A stretch of DNA of 64,000 nucleotides from contig CAYSUW010000004.1 of NCBI GenBank assembly GCA_964434385.1, positions 21,751 through 85,750 of the forward strand, read 5' to 3'. The position numbers and the translations under genes were made by a program. The DNA is from GCA-002700125 sp964434385. GTDB lineage: Bacteria > Chloroflexota > Dehalococcoidia > Lucifugimonadales > Lucifugimonadaceae. The first letter of the stretch is position 1. Each line of letters begins with the position of its first letter. Positions 1 through 10,012 of the stretch are shown here, one piece after another. Below the pieces are notes generated by a model, which searched no databases, was not told where the DNA came from, and was given only the letters and a program-made list of their open reading frames with translations.

Positions 1-368
1 CTCAATATATTGATAAAATTGCTATGGCTTTTCCAAAATTAAAAATTATTCTTGCTCATTTAGCTCATCCATGGCAAGTTGATGCTCTGGCAGTAGTAAG
101 AAAACATGAAAATGTTTGGGCTGATGTTTCAGCTCAATTTTATAGACCATGGTCTTTCTGGAATGGAATGAGACTTTTTTACGAATGGGGAGTAACAGAA
201 AAGATTTTTTTTGGCTCCGATTGGCCAATCACAACACCTAATGAAACTATTGAAGGACTACTAAGTCTTGAAAAATTTGCAATTGATCATCATCTCCCCA
301 AAATTCCAGACTCTGAAATTCAAGGAATAATTAACAGGAATGCCATTGAATTATTAAAAATGTCCTAA
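1..368 (+). CDS. Amidohydrolase family protein, 3' part (5' end outside window)
   Basis: This is the C-terminal part of a TIM-barrel metal-dependent hydrolase of the amidohydrolase-2 type. The reading frame is open from base 3 with no start needed, so the gene begins before the window. Visible family features are a strand ending in AHLAHPW, a following N-V-W-A-D-V-S strand, and GSDWP, the late-barrel aspartate motif typical of this family. The final segment, with the NRNA(I)ELL pattern, is the usual C-terminal helix. Its substrate cannot be told from this fragment; such enzymes hydrolyse or decarboxylate small organic acids and lactones. Its stop overlaps the stop of convergent recG by 4 bases (CTAA). 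Confidence 0.85.
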   Translation, partial: QYIDKIAMAFPKLKIILAHLAHPWQVDALAVVRKHENVWADVSAQFYRPWSFWNGMRLFYEWGVTEKIFFGSDWPITTPNETIEGLLSLEKFAIDHHLPKIPDSEIQGIINRNAIELLKMS

Positions 369-2830
369 GATACACTTAATTGTCTTTCTTCAAAATTCTT
401 CAATAGTTCTTTTTTTAAATTTTTATAAGCATCATCAGACAAAGTAGGATCTTTCAGAAAAATTTCTTTAGCTTGATTTCGAGCATTTTCGAGCATTTCC
501 AAATCTGTAAGAGAAGCAAATCTAAAGCCTTCAACTCCACTTTGCCTAGTTCCAATATAATCTCCAGGACCCCTTATTCTTAAATCTTGATCTGCTAAAT
601 GAAATCCATCATTATGTTTTTCAAAAATTTTAAGTCTTTCTATTGCTTGATCAGAAACAAAATCTGAAAATGTGAAACAGTTACCCTGAATTTTCCCTCT
701 TCCTACTCTTCCTCTAAGTTGATGTAATTGAGATAATCCAAATCTTTCAGAACTTTGAATAATTATGCTACTAGCATTAGGAATATCTATTCCTACTTCA
801 ATAACTTGAGTAGATACAAGAATATCAATATTTTTATTACTAAATTCATACATTATTTTACTTTTCTCTATCAAATCCATTTCTCCATGCAATAAACCAA
901 TTCTAAATTCAGGGAAAATTTCATCTTTTAATTTTGAAAATTCTGTTAATACAGATCTGCCTCTTACTTGTTCAGATTCATGAATTAAAGGACATACAAC
1001 AAAACATTGGAAGCCTTTGACTATCTCATCTCTTATTACATCAAAAGCATACTTTTTAGATTCTTCATCTCCACACCATTTCGTTATTACAGGTTTTCTG
1101 CCTGGTGGAATCTCTAACAATGTACTAAGTTCTAAATCACCATAAAGAGTTAATGCTAAACTTCTAGGAATTGGTGTAGCTGACATAGAAAGAAGATGAG
1201 GAGTGTTTTTTGTTCTCAACAATGCATCTCTTTGATCTACTCCAAATCTATGCTGTTCATCAATAACAACTAAAGATAAGGCAGGAAAATTAATCTTTTC
1301 CTGTATCAAGGTATGAGTTCCAATAATAATATCTATTTGATGTTTTCTAATTAATGTTTGAGTTAATAATTTTGATTTAGGCTTTAAGCTACCAATAAGT
1401 AGTCCAACTTTTATTGTTATACCTTCAAATCCAGGAACTTTAATATGAATAACATTATCCAACCCTGTGTCTAGTTCTTGGTCTTCAAATTCTTTCTTTA
1501 TATTTAAAAAATGCTGTTCAGCTAATATCTCTGTTGGTACCATTAATGCACCTTGGTATCCACACTTAGCTGTAGCTATAAGGGATGTTAATGCTACAAT
1601 AGTTTTCCCGCTTCCAACTTCTCCCTGAAGTAGTCTACCCATAGGTTTCTTGGAATTCAAGTCATTCATTATTTCATTAATTGCTTTTAATTGATCTTTA
1701 GTCAATTGAAATTCTAATCTCGAAAAGAAAGTATCTAAAGAATTATCATTTAAAGAAATTGAATTAGCATAAGAAGATATTTCCCTCTTAGATTTTCTTC
1801 TAAGAACATTTAATTGATTCAAAAATAATTCATCAAAAGACAACCTTTTTTTAGCATTGAAAAATGTATCTATATTTCTTGGCAAATGCATATCTTTAAT
1901 AGCTATTTGAAGTTCTACTAAATGAAATTTGTTTCTTATTCCTATTGGAAGAAATTCTTCAATTAGAGGAATCCCTTTATCTAAAGATTTTGCTACTGCA
2001 TTTCTAATCGTTCTCTGTGCCAAATCACTGTTAGATGGATAAACAGGTAATAAGTTACCTGCATGAATTAAATTTTCTCTCTTAGGAAAACCTGAAGTGA
2101 GTAATTCATACTCTGGGTTATCCATAGTAAGTTTTTTTCCAATACTTCCTATCTTTCCACTCAATACAATCCAGTTACTTATCTTAAATTGTTTAGACAA
2201 ATAAGGTTGCCCAAACCAGGTAATTTGAATATTTCCAGTACCATCACTAACAATTGCTTTAGTGGATTTTAATTTAAAATTTCCATCTGCTTTGATAGAA
2301 ACAAACTGAGCTATTATTGTAGTTTCTTGATTGATAATTGAATTATTTATTTTGGAAACAGAAGAATAATCAATATGTTTTCTAGGAAAATACATTAATA
2401 AATCTTTTAGAGTACAAATATTCAATGTTTTTAATTTCCTTCTTCCAATCGAATGTATAAATTTTAAATCTGAAAGAGGAGTATTTAGAGTAAGTTGACT
2501 GGGAATTTGATTTTTAATTTGAGTATTTTTCCTTTTCAACCTACCTTGATTCTTTTTAGAGTAATTTGATATTAAATTTCTATCCTTAGAATATTTTTCT
2601 TCAACCTTATCAGCCCAACTTTTCCTCATTTCTGGAGACAATCTAAAATATGAAGAATTTTTAATAGGGGACAACTTCAAACAAGATTCTAAAGATTTTT
2701 TATGAATTCTAATAAATTCATCTAATCCACCCGTGACTGCCCTATTAGAATAAGAATTAAGTTTCTCTAAACCAAGAATACGAATTAATAGATTTATCGA
2801 TTTGTTGTTATGGTCTATAGAAGATTCCAT
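365..2830 (-). CDS. recG: ATP-dependent DNA helicase RecG
   Basis: RecG remodels stalled replication forks and Holliday junctions. The 821-residue product is longer than E. coli RecG (693), with about 115 extra basic residues before the wedge/OB region. Superfamily-2 helicase motifs are in order: Walker A GEVGSGKT near residue 406, DEQH box near 524, SATPIPR near 550, and QLRGRVGRG near 703. The N-terminal extension resembles the accessory domain seen in some Chloroflexota and cyanobacterial RecG proteins (family knowledge). The ATG at 2830 has no clear Shine-Dalgarno sequence. It is the last gene of the arg-rpe-fakA-degV operon, 33 bases after degV. Confidence 0.95.
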   Translation of the reverse strand: MESSIDHNNKSINLLIRILGLEKLNSYSNRAVTGGLDEFIRIHKKSLESCLKLSPIKNSSYFRLSPEMRKSWADKVEEKYSKDRNLISNYSKKNQGRLKRKNTQIKNQIPSQLTLNTPLSDLKFIHSIGRRKLKTLNICTLKDLLMYFPRKHIDYSSVSKINNSIINQETTIIAQFVSIKADGNFKLKSTKAIVSDGTGNIQITWFGQPYLSKQFKISNWIVLSGKIGSIGKKLTMDNPEYELLTSGFPKRENLIHAGNLLPVYPSNSDLAQRTIRNAVAKSLDKGIPLIEEFLPIGIRNKFHLVELQIAIKDMHLPRNIDTFFNAKKRLSFDELFLNQLNVLRRKSKREISSYANSISLNDNSLDTFFSRLEFQLTKDQLKAINEIMNDLNSKKPMGRLLQGEVGSGKTIVALTSLIATAKCGYQGALMVPTEILAEQHFLNIKKEFEDQELDTGLDNVIHIKVPGFEGITIKVGLLIGSLKPKSKLLTQTLIRKHQIDIIIGTHTLIQEKINFPALSLVVIDEQHRFGVDQRDALLRTKNTPHLLSMSATPIPRSLALTLYGDLELSTLLEIPPGRKPVITKWCGDEESKKYAFDVIRDEIVKGFQCFVVCPLIHESEQVRGRSVLTEFSKLKDEIFPEFRIGLLHGEMDLIEKSKIMYEFSNKNIDILVSTQVIEVGIDIPNASSIIIQSSERFGLSQLHQLRGRVGRGKIQGNCFTFSDFVSDQAIERLKIFEKHNDGFHLADQDLRIRGPGDYIGTRQSGVEGFRFASLTDLEMLENARNQAKEIFLKDPTLSDDAYKNLKKELLKNFEERQLSVS

Positions 2831-2863
2831 TAAAAAATAAATTTAAACGGAAAAATTATAAAT

Positions 2864-3742
2864 TTATTCCTCTTCCTCTTCATCTTCTTCATCATCAGAA
2901 GGAGGATCGCCAATAAACATCACTCCAACTGCACCTGGACCTAGGTGAGCTCCTAATGCAGGACCAAACTGTGATCTTAAGATTTCACCATCATATTTAT
3001 GATCTGCTAAAGAACTAGCTAATGCTCTTGCATCAAAACCTTGAGTTGTATGCAAAACAGCCATATTTTTAAGATTTACAAAACCTTCAGCAGCATCTCG
3101 AATCTGAGATAAAGCTCTCAACATAGTTCTTGGTTTAGCCCAAGTCTCAACTAGACCATCAACATTCGTTAAAATAGGCTTAACATTTAGAATCCCACCA
3201 AAAAGTGCAGCAGCACCATTTATTCTGCCACCTTTTTTCAGATATTCCAAAGTACTTACAGCAACGAATATTTTTCCTTTTCCTGATAACTCGTAAGCAT
3301 AATTTACAGCATCTTCTGCTTTCATTCCTGCCTTGACTGACTTAGCAATTTCTAAAGCTATCAATCCAGTCCCCATACTTACACTTAAAGTATCTATAAC
3401 TGAAATATTACATTTGGAATTTCCTACTTCTTTAGCTGCTTGTTCAGCAGAATTGAATGTACCACTTAATTTGGATGAGATATGAATAGAAATTATAGAA
3501 TCATGTTTTTTAGCTAAATTACTATAAATATCTATAAAATCTCCAACTGCTGGTTGGGATGTGGTAGGAAACTCTTTAGAATTTTGCAATCTTTCATAAA
3601 AATCATCAGCCGATAAATCGACATTCTCTTTGAAAGATTCATCTCCAAAATTCACTATAACAGGAACTTCAGTTATATTATTCTTTTTTAAAAGATCCGC
3701 AGGTATATCTGCTGCACTATCAGTAACAATTGCTATAGACAC
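2864..3742 (-). CDS. DegV family fatty-acid-binding protein (FakB-like)
   Basis: DegV proteins bind a fatty acid and present its carboxylate to the kinase FakA. The N-terminus has the hallmark VTDSAADIP motif, followed by a TSQP motif near residue 60, ISSKLSGT(F)NSA near 90-100 and the GGRI motif near 170, all family features. The start is GTG at 3742, with AGGAGAT a few bases upstream. The product is 292 residues, normal for the family, but ends in an unusual run of about a dozen Asp/Glu residues after the domain closes. It lies directly downstream of a fakA-like gene, which supports a FakA/FakB pair that phosphorylates exogenous or recycled fatty acids. Confidence 0.9.
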   Translation of the reverse strand: MSIAIVTDSAADIPADLLKKNNITEVPVIVNFGDESFKENVDLSADDFYERLQNSKEFPTTSQPAVGDFIDIYSNLAKKHDSIISIHISSKLSGTFNSAEQAAKEVGNSKCNISVIDTLSVSMGTGLIALEIAKSVKAGMKAEDAVNYAYELSGKGKIFVAVSTLEYLKKGGRINGAAALFGGILNVKPILTNVDGLVETWAKPRTMLRALSQIRDAAEGFVNLKNMAVLHTTQGFDARALASSLADHKYDGEILRSQFGPALGAHLGPGAVGVMFIGDPPSDDEEDEEEEE

Positions 3743-3781
3743 TTCTATCTCCTTAAAATCATATTATTCTAGAATATCAAT

Positions 3782-5455
3782 TTATTCAATTCCGATAAAG
3801 TATTCACTATCATATTGCCCAGTTTCTATTAAATCAAATTCAGCTTCGATATACTCTTCCTGTAATTGATTTAATAAATTTAAAGCTTCTTCCATAATTA
3901 TATTGTTTCCGACATAAATAGTGACTAATTTTTGCCGTATATCAACGCTACTAATAATCTTCTTCAACACTTCACTCTTATCTCTAGATTTAGTAATTAA
4001 ATCATTTTCTACAAACCCTATATAATCACCTTCTTCAATATTCAGGTCATTAAATTCAAGTGTCTTAGAAGCAATTTTCACTGAACAATTTTTTATATCC
4101 TCAATGGCTCTGTTCATTGATTTAATATTCATGTCATAACTTTTTCCTGATGTAAATGTCAAAACAGAAGAAATACCTTCAATAAAATTCTTTGTAGGGA
4201 TTTGGGATGCATTTCTTGAGGTTAATAATCGTGCCTGATTACAAATCTCTATAAGATCTTTATCGTTGGGTAGTAAAATAATATTCTTACCCTTACTTTT
4301 TTCTATAGAATTCAATATATCTTGAACACTTGGAGAAGAATCTTCTGAAACCTCTATGAATTCAATATAATCAGGAGTGATTTCAAGAAATCTTTGACGT
4401 AAAACGGGTTCTTTAGCAAACACAATTAATGCAATTTCAGCAACTTGCATTTCTTCATCTTGTATTTCTTTATCTTGCAAATGATTAAACTCTGATGTTT
4501 GCAAATTCATATTTTGAATATCTTCATGAGAGACATCACCATATTTTTTAGAATATTTTATTATTTCACTTGGATCTTCCACATGAATATGAATCTTTAA
4601 TAATCCTGCTTCACCTGTAATTACAAGTGATTTACCTTTTTCATTTAAGTCAGCTTTTACATGGCCAATATTTAATGATGACCCCTCTATGACAAATGAT
4701 GTACAAAAACCCCAAGATTCATCCTCTACTGATTGTAGGAATTCTTTATTAATAGGTTTTTGATGGATTACTTCTGGAATATATGAACTTTTATCTGAAG
4801 GAATAGAAAAAACAATATTTCCTTCTTCATTTCTAAATAAACAATTATATGAAGCCTCCAACATCAAAGAAAAACCATATCCTCCAGCATCTACAACTCC
4901 TGCTTTTTTCAATAATTCCATTTGATTAGGAGTATCATCAACTGTCTTTTTGGCTATTTCACTAGCAATTTTCCAAATATATTTCAAATCATCTGGATTC
5001 TTTGAAAGACTATTACCACTTGCATTAGCAGATTCTTTTAATACTGTAAGAATAGTTCCTTCTTGAGGATTAGGCATTGATTCATAAGCAAATTCAGTAG
5101 TTTTAATCAATGCCTCTACAAACTGTTTGGGACCTAACAAATCTTCATCATTTAATGCGAAAGCTAAACCTTTAAATAACTGTGCAATTAACAATCCACT
5201 ATTTCCTCTAGCAGATAATAATGCCCATTTCGACAATAACTTAACCATTGAAGGTAAATCTAAACTTTTTGTATCCTCAGATATATACTCTAGAATCCCT
5301 TTGATAGTGAAGAACATGTTTGTTCCTGTATCACCATCTGGAACAGGAAAAACATTAAGAGAATTAATACTTTCTCGATGTTCTTCTAGAGTTTCACAAA
5401 ACACTTCTACTAAATTAATTAATTCATTAGGCTCTAAGCCAATCTTAGTACTCAT
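3782..5455 (-). CDS. fakA: DAK2/DhaL-domain fatty acid kinase (FakA-like)
   Basis: This 557-residue protein has the FakA architecture. An N-terminal DhaL kinase domain carries the ADP/Mg-binding motif NVFPVPDGDTGTNM near residues 40-52 and SARGNSGLL near 92. A middle domain and a C-terminal DegV-like domain follow. In Gram-positive bacteria FakA, with a DegV partner (FakB), makes acyl-phosphate for phospholipid synthesis. The degV gene lies 39 bases downstream, in the same order as many fakA-degV pairs. The start is ATG at 5455, 18 bases after rpe. A role with the plsC gene at 39204 is possible but is inference. Confidence 0.88.
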   Translation of the reverse strand: MSTKIGLEPNELINLVEVFCETLEEHRESINSLNVFPVPDGDTGTNMFFTIKGILEYISEDTKSLDLPSMVKLLSKWALLSARGNSGLLIAQLFKGLAFALNDEDLLGPKQFVEALIKTTEFAYESMPNPQEGTILTVLKESANASGNSLSKNPDDLKYIWKIASEIAKKTVDDTPNQMELLKKAGVVDAGGYGFSLMLEASYNCLFRNEEGNIVFSIPSDKSSYIPEVIHQKPINKEFLQSVEDESWGFCTSFVIEGSSLNIGHVKADLNEKGKSLVITGEAGLLKIHIHVEDPSEIIKYSKKYGDVSHEDIQNMNLQTSEFNHLQDKEIQDEEMQVAEIALIVFAKEPVLRQRFLEITPDYIEFIEVSEDSSPSVQDILNSIEKSKGKNIILLPNDKDLIEICNQARLLTSRNASQIPTKNFIEGISSVLTFTSGKSYDMNIKSMNRAIEDIKNCSVKIASKTLEFNDLNIEEGDYIGFVENDLITKSRDKSEVLKKIISSVDIRQKLVTIYVGNNIIMEEALNLLNQLQEEYIEAEFDLIETGQYDSEYFIGIE

Positions 5456-5473
5456 AATTTTTTTAATGATATA

Positions 5474-6157
5474 TTAAAAATCACTAATAGATTCGATTAT
5501 TTCTGAAATACATTCTGAAATACTCTTATGTTCATGCCAAAATATTGAAGAACCTGAAATTAGAACGTCTGCTCCTGCTTTAACTGCTATATTAGCAGTT
5601 TCTTTGGAAATTCCTCCATCAACTCCTATCTGAAAATTTTTCTCAGAATTCAAAAAATCCTGATTGTTTTTCACAAAATTCTTTACTTTTTCTATAACAT
5701 CATATTGAAAGGATCTTCCAGATGCTCCAGGAATGACAGTCATAAAAAGAATTCTATCTAAATGTTCAATAAGATGAGTAATTTTTTCCCAACTAGTTTC
5801 AGGGTTTAATGCTATTGCCGGAGACATTCCTAAACTCTTAATCTTATTAATCACATTTATAGGATCATCATCACTTTCTAAATGAAATGTGATTATATCA
5901 GCACCTATTTTTGAAAAATCCTCAATAAATAACATGGGAGTTTTTACCATTAAATGTATGTCTATATTACATTTAATTTTTTCTTTTATTGAATCAAGGA
6001 TTATAGGTCCAGCTGATAAATTGGGCACAAAATTACCATCCATCACATCGAAATGAATTTCATTACAATCAGATTCCATCAATTCATCTAACTGATCTCC
6101 TATTTTAAGGAAATCACCAGAAATGATAGATGCAGAAAGAATCAATTTTTTACACAT
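5474..6157 (-). CDS. rpe: Ribulose-phosphate 3-epimerase
   Basis: Rpe interconverts ribulose-5-phosphate and xylulose-5-phosphate. The 227-residue protein has the family's barrel motifs: SASIIS near residue 8, HFDVMDGNFVPN near 37-48, DIHLMV near 67, FHLE near 92, and GVDGGIS near 178-184. It departs from the family in the phosphate-binding loop: where most Rpe proteins have VNPGFGGQ, this one has VIPGASGR near residue 140. The catalytic aspartates and the DxMDG motif are intact, so it is probably active, though a relaxed substrate is possible. It sits between argH and fakA with 6- and 18-base gaps. Confidence 0.88.
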   Translation of the reverse strand: MCKKLILSASIISGDFLKIGDQLDELMESDCNEIHFDVMDGNFVPNLSAGPIILDSIKEKIKCNIDIHLMVKTPMLFIEDFSKIGADIITFHLESDDDPINVINKIKSLGMSPAIALNPETSWEKITHLIEHLDRILFMTVIPGASGRSFQYDVIEKVKNFVKNNQDFLNSEKNFQIGVDGGISKETANIAVKAGADVLISGSSIFWHEHKSISECISEIIESISDF

Positions 6158-6163
6158 ACAAAA

Positions 6164-7552
6164 TTAGAAACTCTTCTTTTTATTCAATAAAATTTTTGCC
6201 TCTTTAATAGATCTAGAAACACTAGAGAAAGAAGTTCCTCCTATACTATTTCTAGAATTCACTACATCTTCTATTGTCATATCTAAGACATCATTTTCAA
6301 ACAATTCGCTTATTTTCTTAAAATCTTCCAATTTCAAATCATTGAAAGATTTTTTTGTGGACATTAAATTCTTCAATTCAAGAGACACTTTCGCGTATGC
6401 TTCTCTGAAAGGCATTCCTTTTTTAACCAAATAATCTGCCAAATCTGTAGCTATCATAAAACTTTCATTAGTTACTTGCTTTATTCTGGAATCATGAAAT
6501 GTCAATGATTTAAGTATCCCTGTCATGACTTGAAGAGAATCTCTTAATGTATCGAAGGAATCAAATAATGGTTCTTTGTCTTCTTGTAAATCTCTATTGT
6601 AAGATAATGGAAGAGCTTTGAGAGTTGTAGCAATTGATACTAGTGAACCTATAACCCTACCTGATTTACCTCTAATTAATTCAGCAAAATCAGGATTTCT
6701 CTTCTGCGGCATCATGCTAGAACCCGTAGTAAATTCATCTCCAATACTTACAAATGAAAATTCAGAAGAAGACCATAATATCAATTCTTCAGATAGTTTA
6801 GAAAGATGAAGCATACAAGCCATAGAAGCATAAACAAAATCTAGGATAAAATCACGATCAGAAACTGCATCTAAACTGTTTTGACTAATTTTAGAAAACC
6901 CCAGCTTTTTCGCAAGAAATTGCCTATCAATTTCAAAAGAATTTCCAGCTAAAGCTCCACTACCTAAAATCAGAACATCAGATGATAAATAAGCTCTTTG
7001 AAATCTCTCATAATCTCTTTCAAGCATATGAAAATACGCCAAAAAATGATGCCCTAAAGTTACAGGTTGAGCCCTTTGCAAATGAGTATATCCAGGAATA
7101 ATAATAGAAAAGTTAGCCTGTGAAATATCTATTAAAGAAACCTGTAAATTAAAAATTAATTCTCTGATTTCCTGGATTGCATCTTTCACATACATTCTTG
7201 TATCAGTAGCAATTTGCTCATTCCTAGATCTTCCAGTATGTAATTTCCCTGATAATGAACCTACTATCTCATTTAATCTAGATTCTATATTCATATGAAT
7301 ATCTTCATATTGATCTTTCCAAACAAATTCTCCTAACTCAATTTCTTCCTTAATAATATTCAAACCATCAATTAAAATTTTCCTTTCTTCTTCATTGAGA
7401 ATATCTAATTTTTCAAGCATCAAAGCATGAACTTGAGAGCATAAAATGTCTTGTTTATATAATCTCTGATCAAAATGTATGGATTTAGTAAAATTTGAAT
7501 TCACAGATGTCCCACGTATTATAGAAACTAAATCTTTGTTTTTTTTATCCAT
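6164..7552 (-). CDS. argH: Argininosuccinate lyase
   Basis: ArgH splits argininosuccinate into arginine and fumarate, the last step of arginine synthesis. The 462-residue length is typical. The fumarase/lyase signature GSSMMPQKRNP lies near residue 280, and HTGRSRNEQ near 105 and TGxR-type contacts are present. The ATG at 7552 is 15 bases after the end of argG, and the gene is read in the same operon as argJ, argB, argD and argG. Nothing odd is seen in the catalytic motifs. Confidence 0.97.
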   Translation of the reverse strand: MDKKNKDLVSIIRGTSVNSNFTKSIHFDQRLYKQDILCSQVHALMLEKLDILNEEERKILIDGLNIIKEEIELGEFVWKDQYEDIHMNIESRLNEIVGSLSGKLHTGRSRNEQIATDTRMYVKDAIQEIRELIFNLQVSLIDISQANFSIIIPGYTHLQRAQPVTLGHHFLAYFHMLERDYERFQRAYLSSDVLILGSGALAGNSFEIDRQFLAKKLGFSKISQNSLDAVSDRDFILDFVYASMACMLHLSKLSEELILWSSSEFSFVSIGDEFTTGSSMMPQKRNPDFAELIRGKSGRVIGSLVSIATTLKALPLSYNRDLQEDKEPLFDSFDTLRDSLQVMTGILKSLTFHDSRIKQVTNESFMIATDLADYLVKKGMPFREAYAKVSLELKNLMSTKKSFNDLKLEDFKKISELFENDVLDMTIEDVVNSRNSIGGTSFSSVSRSIKEAKILLNKKKSF

Positions 7553-7567
7553 CTTAAAGTTTTAATA

Positions 7568-8788
7568 TTAAATTTTCTTTTCAGGTGGTTGTCTATGCCT
7601 TTGCAATTGATTTGGAAGACTAAAAATATCAATGAATCCCGTAGCAGACTGATGATCAAATTTATCTTCTTCAGAGTAAGTAGCTAAATCATAATCGTAT
7701 AAAGAATATTTTGATCTCAAACCATTCACAGATGCATTACCTTTAAATAGTCTAACTCTCACATCGCCAGATACATATTTCATGGAACTGTTAACAAATG
7801 CATCAAGATTTTCTCTCAGACCTGAAAACCATCTACCCTCATATACTAAATCAGCATACTGTTGGCTTAAATACGATTTAATCCTCAATTGATCTTTAGT
7901 CAAAATTGATTTCTCTAATGCTCTTAAAGAAGTATTCAAAACTGTGGCTCCAGGGGTCTCATAAACTTCTCTAGATTTTATGCCTACTAATCTGTTTTCT
8001 ATATGGTCTATCCTTCCTATCCCATGCTCACCAGCAATTTCATTAAGGTTCTTAACCATAGCTACTCCACTTAAGGATTCTCCGTTTAATAAAACTGGAA
8101 TCCCAGAATTAAAAGTTATTATCACATCCATAGGTTCTTCAGGAGCTTGATCAGGAGATTTAGTGATTATATATGCATCTTCAGGAGGTTGATTCCATGG
8201 ATTTTCTAAGTCTTCACCTTCTATTGCTACACCCCATAAATTACGGTCAATAGAATATATTTTTTCTCCAACTCCTGGTAACTGGATACCTAATCTATCA
8301 GCATATTTTTTTTCTTCATCTCTAGTCATTTTCCCTTCGCGTGCAGGAGCTATAATCATTAAAGGATTTCCAAAAGAAAGAGTTTTAATAGATGTATCTA
8401 ACCTTACTTGATCATTACCTTTTCCTGTACAGCCATGAGCTACTGCTACTGCACCAATTTTTTCTGCTTCTTCAACTAATTTTTTAGCTATAAGAGGTCT
8501 TCCTAAAGCTGTAGCCAAAAGATATTGATTTTCATAAATCGCTCCTGCTTTAAGTGCAGGAAATACATAATCATTTATGAATTCTTCACTAACATCCGAT
8601 TGTATACAATTTATCGCACCAGCACTTTTTGCCCTATCAATAAGTTCTTGTGAAATCCCTCCATTTCCTAAGCCCACAGTAAGTGTAATCACGTCAAATC
8701 CATAATTCTTTTTAATCCAATCTATGGAAATCGTAGAGTCCAAACCTCCACTATAAGCTAAAATTGCCGTATTTTTTTTATCAGTCAT
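7568..8788 (-). CDS. argG: Argininosuccinate synthase
   Basis: ArgG joins citrulline and aspartate using ATP. The N-terminal PP-loop AYSGGLDST (near residues 11-19) is the nucleotide-binding signature of N-type ATP pyrophosphatases. AHGCTGKGNDQ, near residue 117, is the second ArgG signature. The length (406) fits the family. It starts at ATG 8788, 16 bases after argD, and precedes argH by 15 bases. Confidence 0.97.
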   Translation of the reverse strand: MTDKKNTAILAYSGGLDSTISIDWIKKNYGFDVITLTVGLGNGGISQELIDRAKSAGAINCIQSDVSEEFINDYVFPALKAGAIYENQYLLATALGRPLIAKKLVEEAEKIGAVAVAHGCTGKGNDQVRLDTSIKTLSFGNPLMIIAPAREGKMTRDEEKKYADRLGIQLPGVGEKIYSIDRNLWGVAIEGEDLENPWNQPPEDAYIITKSPDQAPEEPMDVIITFNSGIPVLLNGESLSGVAMVKNLNEIAGEHGIGRIDHIENRLVGIKSREVYETPGATVLNTSLRALEKSILTKDQLRIKSYLSQQYADLVYEGRWFSGLRENLDAFVNSSMKYVSGDVRVRLFKGNASVNGLRSKYSLYDYDLATYSEEDKFDHQSATGFIDIFSLPNQLQRHRQPPEKKI

Positions 8789-8804
8789 CTCTACACAAAT
8801 TTAA

Positions 8805-10010
8805 TTAAATTTTTTCTTCTTCTAATGCTTCTTCTAGTATTTTAACAGCCTGGTTCATTTCTCCTTCTGACACATTCAAAGGTGGGAAAAACCTAATCAC
8901 ATTAGGTCTAACAGCATTTAACAATAATCCTTTAGATAAACATCTTTCAATAACAGCTTGAGATTTATTTTTCTTTAATTCAAGGCCAAGCAATAATCCA
9001 AATCCTCTTACTGATTCAATATCATGTCTTTCTTTAATAACGTCTAACATTGAATGCAAATATTTTCCACTTTTTGCCGCTTCAGCAGGCAAATCAGTTT
9101 CAATAATATACTTTGCTGAAGCCCAACCAGCTGCGGTAGTTAATGCATTCCCACCAAAAGTCGATCCATGATCTCCCGGTGATAAAACAGAAAATCTTTC
9201 CTTACATAAGAAAGCTCCTAAAGGCACACCAGCACCCAAAGCTTTTCCTAAAACCATAACATCAGGGTCTAATCCAAATTTTTGATAACCAAATAAAGTG
9301 CCTAATCTTCCCATACCTGTTTGCACCTCATCAACCATGAACAAAATATTGTTCTGTTGGCACCATTTTTGCACTTTCAGTAAGTAGTTTTGATCAGGAA
9401 CATTTACACCACCCTCTCCTTGAACTACCTCTAGTAGAACTGCACATGTTTTTTCAGTTGCATTTTCTACTAACTGTTCAAAATTATTATAATCAACATT
9501 TATGAATCCAGGCATCAATGGTTCCCATTCTTCCTGATAATGTTTTTGTCCTGTGGCTGCCATCATTGCCATAGTTCTACCATGAAATGAATTATTAGCA
9601 GTTATAATTTCATAAGCACCATCTAATGTTTCTCTTCCCCATTTTCTTGCTAACTTACATGCACCTTCGTTAGCCTCGGCTCCACTATTAGCAAAGAAGA
9701 CTCTATCATAGCAAGAATTATCAGCTAATATTTTTGCGAGACCAAGCTGAGGAATAGTATAGTAAAGATTTGTCATTTGCATGATTTTTTTTGACTGCTC
9801 ATGAATTGCTTCTGTCACTACAGGGTGAGAATGACCCAAATTCAAAACTGCCCACCCTGATGTGAAATCAAGATATTTATTTGAATTAGAATCCCATACC
9901 AAAGTACCTTTCCCCATTACTAAAACTACAGGCAATCTATTTACAACCTGCATGTAATATTGAGACTCAATTTTTTGCCAAGTTTTCAAGTGATCTATAT
10001 TTTCCACCAT
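8805..10010 (-). CDS. argD: Acetylornithine aminotransferase (class III, PLP)
   Basis: This is a class-III PLP aminotransferase of 401 residues. The PLP pocket motifs FANSGAEANE (near 105), DEVQTGMGR (near 225), and the Schiff-base lysine in LGKALGAGVP (near 250) are all present, as is the GSTFGGN loop near 282. Its place between argB and argG makes acetylornithine aminotransferase the likely role. It follows argB by two bases; the Shine-Dalgarno-like AGGAT lies inside the end of argB, suggesting translational coupling. Such enzymes may also work on succinyl-diaminopimelate or ornithine, which the sequence does not settle. Confidence 0.94.
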   Translation of the reverse strand: MVENIDHLKTWQKIESQYYMQVVNRLPVVLVMGKGTLVWDSNSNKYLDFTSGWAVLNLGHSHPVVTEAIHEQSKKIMQMTNLYYTIPQLGLAKILADNSCYDRVFFANSGAEANEGACKLARKWGRETLDGAYEIITANNSFHGRTMAMMAATGQKHYQEEWEPLMPGFINVDYNNFEQLVENATEKTCAVLLEVVQGEGGVNVPDQNYLLKVQKWCQQNNILFMVDEVQTGMGRLGTLFGYQKFGLDPDVMVLGKALGAGVPLGAFLCKERFSVLSPGDHGSTFGGNALTTAAGWASAKYIIETDLPAEAAKSGKYLHSMLDVIKERHDIESVRGFGLLLGLELKKNKSQAVIERCLSKGLLLNAVRPNVIRFFPPLNVSEGEMNQAVKILEEALEEEKI

Positions 10011-10012
10011 AT

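Noticed and set aside
46..228. Minus-strand 60-codon frame inside the amidohydrolase gene
   Set aside because: Shadow of the coding strand; its composition mirrors the amidohydrolase and no start signal is visible.
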